From an uncultured Pelosinus sp. (GTDB taxonomy: Bacteria; Bacillota; Negativicutes; Sporomusales; Acetonemataceae): 64,000 nt of DNA. The notes beneath the pieces are model-generated. The model did not search any database, was not told where the DNA came from, and saw nothing but the letters and a program-made list of their open reading frames with translations. Position 1 is the first letter of the stretch, and each line of letters begins with the position of its first letter. This document shows, piece by piece, positions 43,585 to 51,964 of the stretch. Both the position numbers and the translations under genes were made by a program. Location of the stretch: positions 62,001-126,000 of the forward strand of contig UQPB01000001.1 of the NCBI GenBank assembly GCA_900542835.1, in the 5' to 3' direction.

Positions 43585-43603
43585 GATAATGAAAATCAAT
43601 ATC
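43585..43603. promoter_or_regulatory. Fur-family operator-like site
   Basis: GATAATGAAAATCAATATC matches the classical 19-bp Fur box at 17 of 19 positions (mismatches at 9 and 15) and lies in an AT-rich stretch upstream of the S4 paralogue. The bound regulator could be Fur or Zur; the sequence alone favours Fur, the target favours Zur. Confidence 0.65.
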
Positions 43604-43758
43604 ATAATGACGAGCCGCATATAACCGGGCGCTGCGGCTGCCGCCAATTGCGCCGCCGCCTTTCGCGCCCCGTTTTCTCCGCTGCCGGTTTCAGCAGTGG
43701 CGTGACTCGCAGGAGATTGGTCTCCCGAGCAAGAACTGATTGATACGGAGGGAACAGT

Positions 43759-43956
43759 ATGTCACAGCTAACGCCGCCGCGCTGCCGGCAGTGCCGCTAT
43801 TTTTATATTACCTGGGACAAGCTGCATCCTTATGGCTGTAAGGCCATGGGGTTTAAAAGCAAAACACTGCCCTGGCAGGTTGCCCTGGCGGCATCGGCAA
43901 TGCCCTGCCAGTTTTTTGCCGTCAGGGAACAGCAAGAGGGACAGCCGACTCGATAG
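43759..43956 (+). CDS. Small four-cysteine protein
   Basis: 65 residues, function unknown. C9-x2-C12, C27 and C50 could form a small metal site, and the run RYFYITWDKLHPYGCKAMGF looks like a conserved core (FYITWD, PYGC, AMGFKSK). I recall similar short orphan proteins in anaerobes but no function. The ATG has GGAGGGAACAGT upstream, and a strong terminator immediately follows, which supports a real single-gene unit. Confidence 0.75.
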   Translation: MSQLTPPRCRQCRYFYITWDKLHPYGCKAMGFKSKTLPWQVALAASAMPCQFFAVREQQEGQPTR

Positions 43957-43973
43957 GCGGCTGTCCCTCTTGC
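43932..43973 (+). terminator. Rho-independent terminator, probably bidirectional
   Basis: CAAGAGGGACAGCCG and CGGCTGTCCCTCTTG form a 15-bp stem around the stop codon of the preceding small gene. It also faces the convergent gene at 43983. U-runs are short on both strands. Confidence 0.75.
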
Positions 43974-43982
43974 TGGGGCGGC

Positions 43983-44342
43983 TTATTTACTGAATAGCGC
44001 TTTGATAATCTCGCCGATGGCCCGTGAGTAGAGCGTAATCGTTTCCAGGCCGTCGCGCAGTTCGTCAACCGTGCCGGCCACTTCCGAGTGCAGCGAGTCC
44101 AGGGTTGAGTTGGCCAGATCGGCGCTTTGCTTTAACGACAGCGACAATGCGTTCAGATTAGTCAACAGTTCCGGCAGCTGTGCCAGCGACTGCCGCAGGG
44201 CCGTCTCATGGCCGTCGATGATGCCGCGAATCCGGCAGACCGTTTGCAGCGTCTGCCGCAAGACCAAGATCAGGTAGAGGCCAATTGCCAGCGCCAGGCA
44301 GAATAAAATGCTTAAGGCGATGTCCGACAGGGCAATGTACAA
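43983..44342 (-). CDS. DUF948 (YtxG-like) membrane protein
   Basis: 119 residues: one N-terminal membrane helix (~5-27, IALSILFCLALAIGLYLILVL) and a long helical, coiled-coil-prone tail, the DUF948 pattern. In B. subtilis the similar YtxG is encoded with YtxH and is part of the general-stress set. Here too the YtxH-like gene lies directly upstream (44433-44726). The molecular function of the pair is unknown. The ATG at 44342 follows GGAAAGAAGGGA. Confidence 0.82.
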   Translation of the reverse strand: MYIALSDIALSILFCLALAIGLYLILVLRQTLQTVCRIRGIIDGHETALRQSLAQLPELLTNLNALSLSLKQSADLANSTLDSLHSEVAGTVDELRDGLETITLYSRAIGEIIKALFSK

Positions 44343-44432
44343 GCCGATCCCTTCTTTCCGCGATGTAGATAAGCGGCCGGGCAGAACGCCCCGCCGCTTT
44401 TTTACAGGCTGACTGACTCTGACCGGAAGCTT

Positions 44433-44726
44433 TTAATCGGCCTTGTCCGGTTCCGCTGCCGCCGCTTCCGCTTTTGCCTCTGTGAGGCATTTATTGACTT
44501 CTTCCAGCTTAGCCTTGCCAAGCTCGGCAATTTCCTTTGCTTTATCCGGCAGTTGCTTGGCCGCGCTGACAAGCTCTTCACGGGTTTCCTTACCGGACTT
44601 AGGCGCTAACAAAACACCGGCGGCTGCACCGACTACTGCGCCGACTGCCACTCCGGCCAGTACTTTTTTGCGGGCTTTTTTTTCTTTTGCGCGTTTCGTT
44701 TTTTCAATAATTCCCAAAATTGACAT
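44433..44726 (-). CDS. YtxH-domain protein
   Basis: 97 residues. The YtxH signature is the glycine/alanine-rich single membrane segment VAVGAVVGAAAGVLLAPKSGKETREEL, of which the GVLLAPKSGKETRE end is the family hallmark. A Lys-rich N-terminus and an acidic Ala/Glu-rich tail flank it. ATG 44726 is used, with GGAGGTGG 5 bases upstream; the frame start at 44741 overlaps that site. It is probably co-transcribed with the DUF948 gene 90 bases downstream. Possible stress or envelope role (inference). Confidence 0.85.
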   Translation of the reverse strand: MSILGIIEKTKRAKEKKARKKVLAGVAVGAVVGAAAGVLLAPKSGKETREELVSAAKQLPDKAKEIAELGKAKLEEVNKCLTEAKAEAAAAEPDKAD

Positions 44727-44788
44727 TGCGGCCACCTCCATTTATTATGGTATGGTTAACTTCGACAAAACATGTAAAAATTCCTGTG

Positions 44789-46384
44789 TCAGCCGTCCGC
44801 TGCTCCGGGCGGTTTTTTTGCTGCCGGCTGCGGCCGGCAAGGGCTGTTGCCGTCTCTGACAGCAACGTAATGCGCGGTCATGATTTCAACACCGGCAGCG
44901 TTGAACAGATCGAGAATGTTGTTATGCAGATCGGAATAAATGGCGTCTTTTCGATTCGGCTTTTGGGTATAGGCATTAAGCTCATACTCTACGGAAAAGT
45001 CGCGGAAAGTGGTCTGGAAAACAAACGGCGCCGGCTGGGTAAGGATGTCGGGCGTCTGCTGCGCCGCCCGGATCAGCAGTTCCTCAGCCTGCTGCCGCGG
45101 CGTGGCAAACGCGAGCGTGACGCGGGTATTGATAATAAAGCCGGCGTCTGCGGCCGAAGAACTGTAATTGATGATCGGATTGTTGAGAATCACCGAATTG
45201 GGGATGGTAATATCGGCGTTTTTAATGGTACGGATACGGGTCGCCAGCAGCGATTTTTCCATAATGTCGCCCTCGTGCTCGCCGATTCGTACCCGGTCGC
45301 CAATGCTGAAAGCGCGGGTATAGGTCAGGGCAATGCCGGCGATGATGTTGGCAACGGCCGAGCTGGAGCCGAACGAAAGCAGCAGGCCCAGGAAAACCGA
45401 AACTCCCTGAAAGGCCAGTGAACGGGAACCGGGAATATAGGGAAAAATGCTGATTGCCGCAATTGCCAGTACCAGGAAACGGAAAATCTTATACGTCGGG
45501 TCGGCCCAGTCGTTGTGGAACCCGGCGAACTTCAGCTTGCCTGCTTTGATCTGATTAAACAGGAAGCGGACAAATTTCAGCAAATAGCGGCAGAAAAGCA
45601 CAATGAACAAAATAATCAGCGCGTTGGGGAGATAACCGACTACTGCCGAGGCAATCATGCCGGCAAAGACCAGAATGTAATCGAGCAGCTGCTGCGCATA
45701 CTTTTTCGTCCAGGGGAACAGGCTCAGGACAACAAACAGATAAAAGTAAAGCAGAAACAGCCGCAGCAGCAGTATTGCCAGGGAAATAAAATTGTTGAAG
45801 CCGCGCTTAATCTGCTCCGGCGGCAGCAGTTTATGTCCCCGGATGCTTTTAAGGTAACGGTAGATTCCTTTCTCCACCGGAAGCTGCTGCAATGAAACCG
45901 CCGCAGTCTTCAGCCGGCGCAGCAGCCAGAACAGCAAGAGACTGCAGAAGGCCGCCAGCAGCAGATCAATCACCAGGTTTTTCACACTGTGGGCAGTGCG
46001 GTACTCGGACAGGGACGTCTTAATGATGCCAAGCCTGACAGAGGCCAACTGCTCCAGCGGCACTTGCTCGATCGTGGCTTCCGCTTCGGTTACCGTCATA
46101 ATCAGATACTCGGGAGTACCGATTTCAATACTGCCGCCGGCGGCAGTCAGCCGGATCGAGTCAAGCGGAATGGTAATATCGCCGGCAAGCTGCAGCAGGC
46201 GCTCCGATACGATCCGGGCCCGCTCGTCCGGCCAGATATCGCCTGCCCGCGCTTGAATCGGGAATAGTTCCTTGCCGTCAAGAATTACGGCCGCGGCATC
46301 GCTTTCCTGGGCGGCGGCAGTGGCGGACAGCAGCAGCGCGGTCCACAGGATCAGCAGGATATGGGTAAATGAGCGCAATCGCAT
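44789..46384 (-). CDS. MscS-family mechanosensitive channel
   Basis: 531 residues. A cleavable signal peptide (~1-25, ending ATAAAQE) leads to an extracytoplasmic N-terminal domain (~26-130), several membrane helices, and the MscS pore-lining helix and beta domain (GLLLSFGSSSAVANIIAGIALTYTRAFSIGDRVRIGEHEGDI, visible as LSFGSSSAVANIIAGI). The C-terminal cytoplasmic domain follows (TIPNSVILNNPIINYS). It is a larger relative of MscS, of the kind with a periplasmic domain. It releases osmolytes on hypo-osmotic shock. It is convergent with nothing; upstream lies the flavodiiron gene on the other strand. Confidence 0.9.
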   Translation of the reverse strand: MRLRSFTHILLILWTALLLSATAAAQESDAAAVILDGKELFPIQARAGDIWPDERARIVSERLLQLAGDITIPLDSIRLTAAGGSIEIGTPEYLIMTVTEAEATIEQVPLEQLASVRLGIIKTSLSEYRTAHSVKNLVIDLLLAAFCSLLLFWLLRRLKTAAVSLQQLPVEKGIYRYLKSIRGHKLLPPEQIKRGFNNFISLAILLLRLFLLYFYLFVVLSLFPWTKKYAQQLLDYILVFAGMIASAVVGYLPNALIILFIVLFCRYLLKFVRFLFNQIKAGKLKFAGFHNDWADPTYKIFRFLVLAIAAISIFPYIPGSRSLAFQGVSVFLGLLLSFGSSSAVANIIAGIALTYTRAFSIGDRVRIGEHEGDIMEKSLLATRIRTIKNADITIPNSVILNNPIINYSSSAADAGFIINTRVTLAFATPRQQAEELLIRAAQQTPDILTQPAPFVFQTTFRDFSVEYELNAYTQKPNRKDAIYSDLHNNILDLFNAAGVEIMTAHYVAVRDGNSPCRPQPAAKKPPGAADG

Positions 46385-46533
46385 TTTTCTTCACCTCTGC
46401 ATAGAGACAACCGGGGTAAAATACTATTAATGCCCGCAGCGCAGGCCTTGCAAAAGCGTTGCCAGACAAGAAAAGTTCTCGTCAATCTGACTGGTTCATT
46501 TCGGCAGCGCCTGCTGTTCTGCTCTTTTATTTC

Positions 46534-46576
46534 GCCGCCGCAGCCGGTAAATCCTACCGGCTGCCCTTTTGGCGGC
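46534..46576 (+). promoter_or_regulatory. Nested hairpin in the flavodiiron gene leader
   Basis: GCAGCCGGTA-AATCC-TACCGGCTGC is a perfect 10-bp hairpin (46540-46564), enclosed by GCCGCC (46534-46539) and GGCGGC (46571-46576). It stands 77 bases before the fprA start with no U-run, so it is not a terminator. Role unknown; a structured 5' leader is likely. Confidence 0.5.
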
Positions 46577-46653
46577 AGTGAGCGCTGGCAGGATATTTTG
46601 CCGGATATGGGGAATATTGTCGGTATTATCGCTTAGAAGGAGGCTGAACGAGA

Positions 46654-47844
46654 ATGGCTTTTTCAATCACGCCCGCTGTCAGCTGGGTAGGAAAAATTGA
46701 CTGGGAACTGCGGACGTTTCACGGCGAGGAATATTCTACGCATCGCGGCTCCTCTTACAATGCCTATCTGGTCCAGGATGAGAAAACCGCTTTGATTGAT
46801 ACGGTCTGGCTGCCGTTTGCCAAGGAATTTGTCGATAACCTGGCTAAGACCATTGATTTGAAAAAAATTGATTATATTGTTGCCAATCATGGCGAAATCG
46901 ACCATAGCGGCGCTCTGCCGGAACTGATGCGGCATATTCCCGATACGCCGATTTACTGTACCGCCAATGCGGTGAAATCGATTAAGGGCCAGTATCATCA
47001 GGACTGGAACTTTAAGGTTGTCAAGAGTGGCGACAGGCTTAGCCTCGGCGGCAGGGAACTGATCTTTGTCGAGGCGCCGATGCTGCACTGGCCGGACAGC
47101 ATGTTCTGCTACCTGACCGGCGACAACATTCTTTTTTCCAATGACGCGTTCGGACAGCATTATGCCAGTGAGATGATGTACAATGACCTGGTTGACCAGG
47201 CGGAGCTATATCAGGAGGCGATCAAATACTACGCCAATATCCTGACGCCGTTCAGCAAGCTGGTTGACCGCAAGCTGAAAGAGGTGGCCGGTCTGGGGCT
47301 GGAGCTGGCAATGATTTGTCCCAGTCACGGCGTTCTCTGGCGGGACAAGCCGTTGCAGATTGTCGAGCAGTATGCCAAATGGGCCAATGATTATCAGGAA
47401 AACCAGATCAGTATTATTTACGATACGATGTGGAACGGCTCGCGGCGTATGGCCGAGGAAATTGCCAAAGGCATTAAAGCTGCCGATTCTGCGGTGACGG
47501 TCAAGGTATTCAGCAGTTCCCGCACCGATAAGAATGATATCATTACCGAGGTGTTTAAGTCGAAAGCGATTCTGGTTGGCTGTCCCACAGTCAATAAGAC
47601 GGTTCTGTCATCGGTCGCCGCTGTCATGGACGAGATTAAGGGGCTGGCGTTCAGGCAGAAAAAGGCCGCCGCCTTCGGCGCCTACGGCTGGAGCGGCGAA
47701 TCGGTCAAGGTGATTAACGGGTTGTTGACGGATGCCGGCCTCTCTCTGGTTAATGAGGGGCTGCGGGAACTGTGGTATCCGGATGAAGCGGCAATCGCCA
47801 GATGCCGTCAGTTTGGCGAGTCTTTCGCTGCGGCGGTAAAATAA
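46654..47844 (+). CDS. fprA: Flavodiiron protein (FprA family)
   Basis: 396 residues. The N-terminal MBL-like diiron domain has the ligands His79, Glu81, Asp83 and His84 in ANHGEIDHSGALP, with further ligands around MLHWPDSM and SNDAFGQH. A C-terminal flavodoxin domain (~255-396, IIYDTMWNGSRRMAEEIAKG) binds FMN. It reduces O2 to water, or NO to N2O, in the cytosol to protect an anaerobe. The ATG follows AAGGAGG at good spacing. Rubredoxin is not adjacent. It is a single gene closed by a terminator overlapping its stop codon. Confidence 0.94.
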   Translation: MAFSITPAVSWVGKIDWELRTFHGEEYSTHRGSSYNAYLVQDEKTALIDTVWLPFAKEFVDNLAKTIDLKKIDYIVANHGEIDHSGALPELMRHIPDTPIYCTANAVKSIKGQYHQDWNFKVVKSGDRLSLGGRELIFVEAPMLHWPDSMFCYLTGDNILFSNDAFGQHYASEMMYNDLVDQAELYQEAIKYYANILTPFSKLVDRKLKEVAGLGLELAMICPSHGVLWRDKPLQIVEQYAKWANDYQENQISIIYDTMWNGSRRMAEEIAKGIKAADSAVTVKVFSSSRTDKNDIITEVFKSKAILVGCPTVNKTVLSSVAAVMDEIKGLAFRQKKAAAFGAYGWSGESVKVINGLLTDAGLSLVNEGLRELWYPDEAAIARCRQFGESFAAAVK

Positions 47845-47880
47845 AAGAAAAGCAGCCGGCGCGCCGGCTGCTTTTCTTTT
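47844..47880 (+). terminator. Strong bidirectional terminator
   Basis: AAAAGAAAAGCAGCCGGC and GCCGGCTGCTTTTCTTTT form an 18-bp stem directly after fprA, also positioned to end the convergent CitMHS transcript. Confidence 0.93.
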
Positions 47881-47892
47881 AAAGGGGCCTGA

Positions 47893-49185
47893 TTATAGTT
47901 GAATAGCGCCTGTTAACAGGCAGACGATGGTCATAACCACGGTTGAGCCGAACGCCCACCAGAAAATGTGCTTCTGATGATCGCCCAGTTCGACGCCGGA
48001 CATGCCGACGAGAATAAAGGTGGAGGCAGTGAGCGGGCTCAGCGGGAAGCCTGTAGTCATCTGGCCCAGGATCGCGGCCCGGCCAATGCTTACCGGCTCG
48101 ATGCCAAAAGCGGCGGCGGTCTGGCTGATGATCGGCAGTACGCCGAAGTAATAGGCATCGGGGGTGAAGACCAGACTCAGCGGCATGCTGGTCAGGGCTA
48201 CGATCAGCGGCAGGAAGGGGCTGAGCGGATCGGGGATTAGGGTTACCAGGGTTTTGGACATTGCGGTAATCATCTTTGTGCCAGTCAGAATGCCGGTGAA
48301 AATGCCGGCGGCAAAAATCATGGAGGAGACAAAGACAACGTTGCCGGCCTGGGCCGAGATGCGGGCCATCTGTTCTTTATGGTTGGGAAAGTTGATGATC
48401 AGGGCAATGCCATAGGCGATCATGAACAGGATCGGCAGCGGCATGACTGCCAGAATCAGCGCCACTACCAGCACAGCGGTCAGCAGCAGGTTGAACCACA
48501 GCAGCTGCGGCCGCCGTAATTTGGCCTCTTCTTCTGTCAGGGCAATTTCATGATCAAAGTCAAGATCGGTTACCCCTAAACGGGCCCGTTCCTTCTTGCC
48601 AAAATAGTAGGCGACGCCAAACACCCAGATCAGGCCGGCAATCATGGCCGGAATGACCGGATTGAACAGAGTCAGGGAGTCGACGTTCAGGGTGGTCATC
48701 GCTCGCGCCGTCGGTCCGCCCCAGGGAATCAGGTTCATGACGCCGGCGGCGAGGCAGATAGTGCCGGACAGTACCAGCCGGCTCATTTTCAGCCGCTGGT
48801 AAATCGGCAGCATTGCGGAAATCGTGATCATGAAGGTGGTTGCGCCGTCGCCGTCGAGGGCTACCGATACGGCCAGAAAGGCTGTAGCCAGCACGACCTT
48901 CAACGGGTCGCCCTTGACAATCCGCACCAGCCGCTCGACCAGGGGGGCAAACATGCCCACTTCCAGCATCAAGCCGAAATAGAAGATGGCAAACGTGATC
49001 ATGATGCCGGTGGGGGCGACTTTAACAATCCCGTCCAGCATCATTTTGCCCATGGAGGTGCCGAAGCCGCCGATTAGTGCGGTGCTGACCGGGACAATAA
49101 TGAGCGCCGCCGTTACCGACATCCGTTTGGACATGATCAAATAGAGAAACACAAAGACTGTTAAAAATCCTAAAAACGATAACAT
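47893..49185 (-). CDS. CitMHS family carboxylate transporter
   Basis: 430 residues, about 12 helices. It is a full-length paralogue of the truncated gene at 1-584 (shared KGDPLK, ALDGDGATT and IPWGGPTARAM). It should import a carboxylate, with metal or protons. It is last in the operon CoA-transferase, HMGL-like lyase, transporter, whose promoter is the sigma-54 site at 51741-51756, so it probably takes up the compound that these enzymes degrade. The ATG at 49185 follows AAGGAGG. A 124-base gap with two hairpins separates it from the lyase. Confidence 0.9.
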   Translation of the reverse strand: MLSFLGFLTVFVFLYLIMSKRMSVTAALIIVPVSTALIGGFGTSMGKMMLDGIVKVAPTGIMITFAIFYFGLMLEVGMFAPLVERLVRIVKGDPLKVVLATAFLAVSVALDGDGATTFMITISAMLPIYQRLKMSRLVLSGTICLAAGVMNLIPWGGPTARAMTTLNVDSLTLFNPVIPAMIAGLIWVFGVAYYFGKKERARLGVTDLDFDHEIALTEEEAKLRRPQLLWFNLLLTAVLVVALILAVMPLPILFMIAYGIALIINFPNHKEQMARISAQAGNVVFVSSMIFAAGIFTGILTGTKMITAMSKTLVTLIPDPLSPFLPLIVALTSMPLSLVFTPDAYYFGVLPIISQTAAAFGIEPVSIGRAAILGQMTTGFPLSPLTASTFILVGMSGVELGDHQKHIFWWAFGSTVVMTIVCLLTGAIQL

Positions 49186-49309
49186 AAAATCCTCCTTGCG
49201 CCCTATTTAGCAGTTTTATTTTTAATAGCGTTATTATGCAGCGTGGGCGGGGCAATGCCGGCGCAGCGAACGGAGCCAACCGTTCGCTGGCCGGTTTGCC
49301 GGCCGCTGT

Positions 49310-50407
49310 TTATACAGGGAAAGCCTGATCAGGCTTTTCGCCCAGGCGTTCTTTGCGTTCTTTCAGGCCTTTGCGTTTATAGGCTTCGTTTGGCAGCTTC
49401 GGAATCCGTCCGTGCAAAATTGAGGCCGAGCGCAGCCGGCGGCCGATCGTCCGTTCAAACAATACGCCAAGTTTGAGAATTCTGTCCACATCAATGCCGG
49501 TGTCGATTCCCATCTCGGTCATCATCAGCAGCATATCCTCGGTGCTGACCAGTCCGACAGAATTGGGGTCTTTATAATAATAACCGCCGGTGCCGGGAAT
49601 AGGACAATCATCCATAAAGTTGGCCGGCTGGCCGCCAAGACCGCCGAGCGTGCTTTCAAAAATGCAAATGCCTGCCTGCAGCGCTGCCAGCACATTGGCA
49701 AGACCCCAGCCGCGGGTGGTGTGGAAGTGGGCCAGATGCACATCCGTTCTGGGGATAGCGTCCAGCAGCATGGCAAAATAGCGATAGGTCTGATCCGGCG
49801 AGGCGGAGCCGTCGTGATCGGCGTGTTCGATGTCGCTGGCACCGATGTCTAGCCAATGCTGGGTGAAGGCGATGGCGTCCTTCATGTCGGTAGGACCGGA
49901 GATGGGGCTGCCCCAAATCGTACTCACTGTACCGTTTACCTTCAGGCCGGCGTCAGTCGCCTTTTTGATGCAGCGCTCCGCTTCCTGCCAGTATTCGGGC
50001 AGTGTCAGACCGGAATTGGCGTAATGATGCTGCTCGTCGGTGGAGACCATCATCAGAATACGGTCGGGACCAACGCCCTGCTGCTTTAGCTCAATCGCCC
50101 GGTCGACGGCGCTCTCGCGAATGGTTACCGCCGTAATTTCGATGTCCGACCAGTTTATTCCCGCCTTGCTCAGCGTTTTGCTGCCACGCAGCCGCTGCAG
50201 CAGTTCCACGCCGTCCTTAAACTGGGGCATGTTGCGCGGATTGCCGAGGTTGGTCAGCTCGATGCGCTTGACCCCGGCCAGAATCAGTTGCTCGGCGTAA
50301 TACAGCTTGGCGTCGGTGGAAATAAATTTTTCCTCATGCTGCAGGCCGTCACGAATCGTGATATCGCCGATTGTGACTTTTTTCGGATAGGAAAGATTAA
50401 ATTTCAT
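49310..50407 (-). CDS. HMG-CoA-lyase-like (DRE-TIM) enzyme
   Basis: 365 residues of the HMGL-like superfamily. It opens with TIRDGLQHEE (Arg19, Asp20, Gln23), IELTNLG supplies Glu50, and the metal-binding pair is His227-x-His229 in HLAHFHTTRGWGLANVL. In HMG-CoA lyases the later loop is GLGGCPYA with a catalytic Cys; here it is GLGGQPAN (Gln260), so it is not a standard HMG-CoA lyase. A related cleavage of an acyl-CoA (such as citramalyl-CoA or a substituted HMG-CoA) to acetyl-CoA plus a keto acid is likely. The 47-base gap to the CoA-transferase gene points to an operon. Confidence 0.82.
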   Translation of the reverse strand: MKFNLSYPKKVTIGDITIRDGLQHEEKFISTDAKLYYAEQLILAGVKRIELTNLGNPRNMPQFKDGVELLQRLRGSKTLSKAGINWSDIEITAVTIRESAVDRAIELKQQGVGPDRILMMVSTDEQHHYANSGLTLPEYWQEAERCIKKATDAGLKVNGTVSTIWGSPISGPTDMKDAIAFTQHWLDIGASDIEHADHDGSASPDQTYRYFAMLLDAIPRTDVHLAHFHTTRGWGLANVLAALQAGICIFESTLGGLGGQPANFMDDCPIPGTGGYYYKDPNSVGLVSTEDMLLMMTEMGIDTGIDVDRILKLGVLFERTIGRRLRSASILHGRIPKLPNEAYKRKGLKERKERLGEKPDQAFPV

Positions 50408-50454
50408 ATGCGCTTCATCCTTTCTGTTTGTGTATTAACTTAGCCTGGTATTTA

Positions 50455-51675
50455 TCAATGGCCGGCTCCTAATGCGCCGCTTTGTCTGACCTTGGCGATT
50501 GCGGCTTCGTCCAGATTCAGCAGCCGCCGCAGAACGTCGTCGTTATGCTCACCCAGCGCCGGCGCGGCCTGGCGTACCGTTGCGGCCGTCTCGGAGAATT
50601 TGATCGGGCAGGCTACGGCTTTCATGCTTTTGCCTGCCGGTGTGGCGATTTCAACAAACATTTCCCTGGCGCCGGCGATGTGCGGGTCGCTGACAATTTT
50701 AGAAATGTCGTTGATCGGCGCGCTGGGGACGCTGTTGGCCAGCAGCGTTGCCACCGCCGCTTCGACTGTGCGGGTCCGGGTCCAGTCGCTGACCAGCTCT
50801 GTCAGCTGTTGATGATTGCTTACCCGGTCGACGTTGTTCTTGTAATCGGGATGTTCGATTAAGTCTTCGCGGCCGATTACCTGACAGAACCGCTTCCAGA
50901 CAGCGTTGTTGCCGACGGCGATGACCACCCAGCCGTCGGTGGCGGGGTAGGAGTCATAGGGGGCGATAAATTCATAGCGGTTGCCGATTCGCCCCGGTGT
51001 TCTGCCTTCCACCAGGTAAATCTGAATAATCGTTTCCATGGCGCTGACAACCGAGTCGACCAGCGACACATCGACGCTTTGGCCGCGTCCGGTTACGTCC
51101 CGTCCCTTCAAAGCAGCCAGAATGCCGATGCAGCAATTAAGGCCGCCGAGGATGTCACCCATGGCTGTGCCGCTGCGCGTCGGCGGTGAATCCGGCCAGC
51201 CGGAAACGCTCATCAGCCCTCCCATCGCCTGGCCGATAATATCGTAGCCGGGCCGTTCCCGGTAGGGGCCGTACTGGCCGAAGCCGGAAATGGAGGCAAA
51301 AATCAGCTGCGGATTAATTTGTTTTAACTCCTCATAGCCGATACCCAGCTTTGTCATTGTCCCTGGCTTGTAATTTTCAATGACGACATCGGCCTGTTTG
51401 ACCATTTCGCAAAACAGCGCTTTCCCGGCCGCGTTCTTCAGGTCCAGGGTAATGCTTTGCTTGTTTCGGTTCATATTGCCAAAATAGGCGCTGAAGCCAT
51501 CGATAAAGGGAGGATAGCCGCGCGTGTCGTCTCCCTTGCCGGGCTCTTCAATTTTGATTACTTCCGCGCCCATGTCGCCCAGCAGCATGCTGCAGAACGG
51601 GCCGGCCAACACCCTGGTCAGATCCAGGATCCGCACTCCTGATAGCGCGCCGGTCTGCTTCTGTCCTGATTCCAT
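50455..51675 (-). CDS. Family III CoA-transferase (CaiB/BaiF type)
   Basis: 406 residues. Family III signatures are LSGVRILDLTRVLAGPF, GDMGAEVIKIEEPGKGDDTR, RNKQSITLDLK, DVVIENYKPGTM, and GYDIIGQAMGGLM with the expected active-site Asp region; VDVSLVDSVVSAME also fits. It moves CoA from succinyl- or acetyl-CoA to a carboxylic acid, presumably the compound imported by the CitMHS protein, giving the substrate for the downstream lyase. ATG 51675 is chosen because AAGGAGGACG precedes it; the longer frame reads through the sigma-54 promoter and is not coding. First gene of the operon. Confidence 0.9.
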   Translation of the reverse strand: MESGQKQTGALSGVRILDLTRVLAGPFCSMLLGDMGAEVIKIEEPGKGDDTRGYPPFIDGFSAYFGNMNRNKQSITLDLKNAAGKALFCEMVKQADVVIENYKPGTMTKLGIGYEELKQINPQLIFASISGFGQYGPYRERPGYDIIGQAMGGLMSVSGWPDSPPTRSGTAMGDILGGLNCCIGILAALKGRDVTGRGQSVDVSLVDSVVSAMETIIQIYLVEGRTPGRIGNRYEFIAPYDSYPATDGWVVIAVGNNAVWKRFCQVIGREDLIEHPDYKNNVDRVSNHQQLTELVSDWTRTRTVEAAVATLLANSVPSAPINDISKIVSDPHIAGAREMFVEIATPAGKSMKAVACPIKFSETAATVRQAAPALGEHNDDVLRRLLNLDEAAIAKVRQSGALGAGH

Positions 51676-51740
51676 GTTTCGTCCTCCTTGTTTGTTGCAT
51701 TGCCTCGATGTTTTTGTTTGGTTGGCTTGGCAGTATAGTA

Positions 51741-51756
51741 AGCAATTTGCGTGCCA
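51741..51756 (-). promoter_or_regulatory. Sigma-54 (-24/-12) promoter of the CoA-transferase operon
   Basis: Minus-strand TGGCACGCAAATTGCT matches the -24/-12 consensus exactly, with 10 bases between GG and GC. It lies 66 bases before the CoA-transferase start and 209 bases downstream of the sigma-54 activator gene. It is the best such match in the window. Confidence 0.88.
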
Positions 51757-51844
51757 ATTCTGGCTGAATCGTGAGCAGCAGCGCCGGCTTAGCGGACTTA
51801 TTCCGGCTGCCGCCGTTTGAATTAATAGAAAAGCGGTAACAGGC

Positions 51845-51881
51845 AAATAAAAAAAGCGTTTTTTAAAAACGCTTTTTATTT
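51845..51881 (-). terminator. Rho-independent terminator of the sigma-54 activator gene
   Basis: AAATAAAAAAAGCGTTT and AAACGCTTTTTATTT form a long A/T stem with a GCG core. On the minus strand it is followed by further T. It separates the activator from the CoA-transferase operon. Confidence 0.75.
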
Positions 51882-51964
51882 GAAAAATTCTATATATTAT
51901 AATTTTTTATAAAATTATTGCTAAATTTCTAGAACTTTATAATTAATGACAGATCATTGCGGGA

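Noticed and set aside
46430..46636. 68-codon frame just upstream of fprA
   Set aside because: No ribosome-binding site, no motif, and it covers the leader hairpin; it was considered as a rubredoxin but has no suitable Cys.
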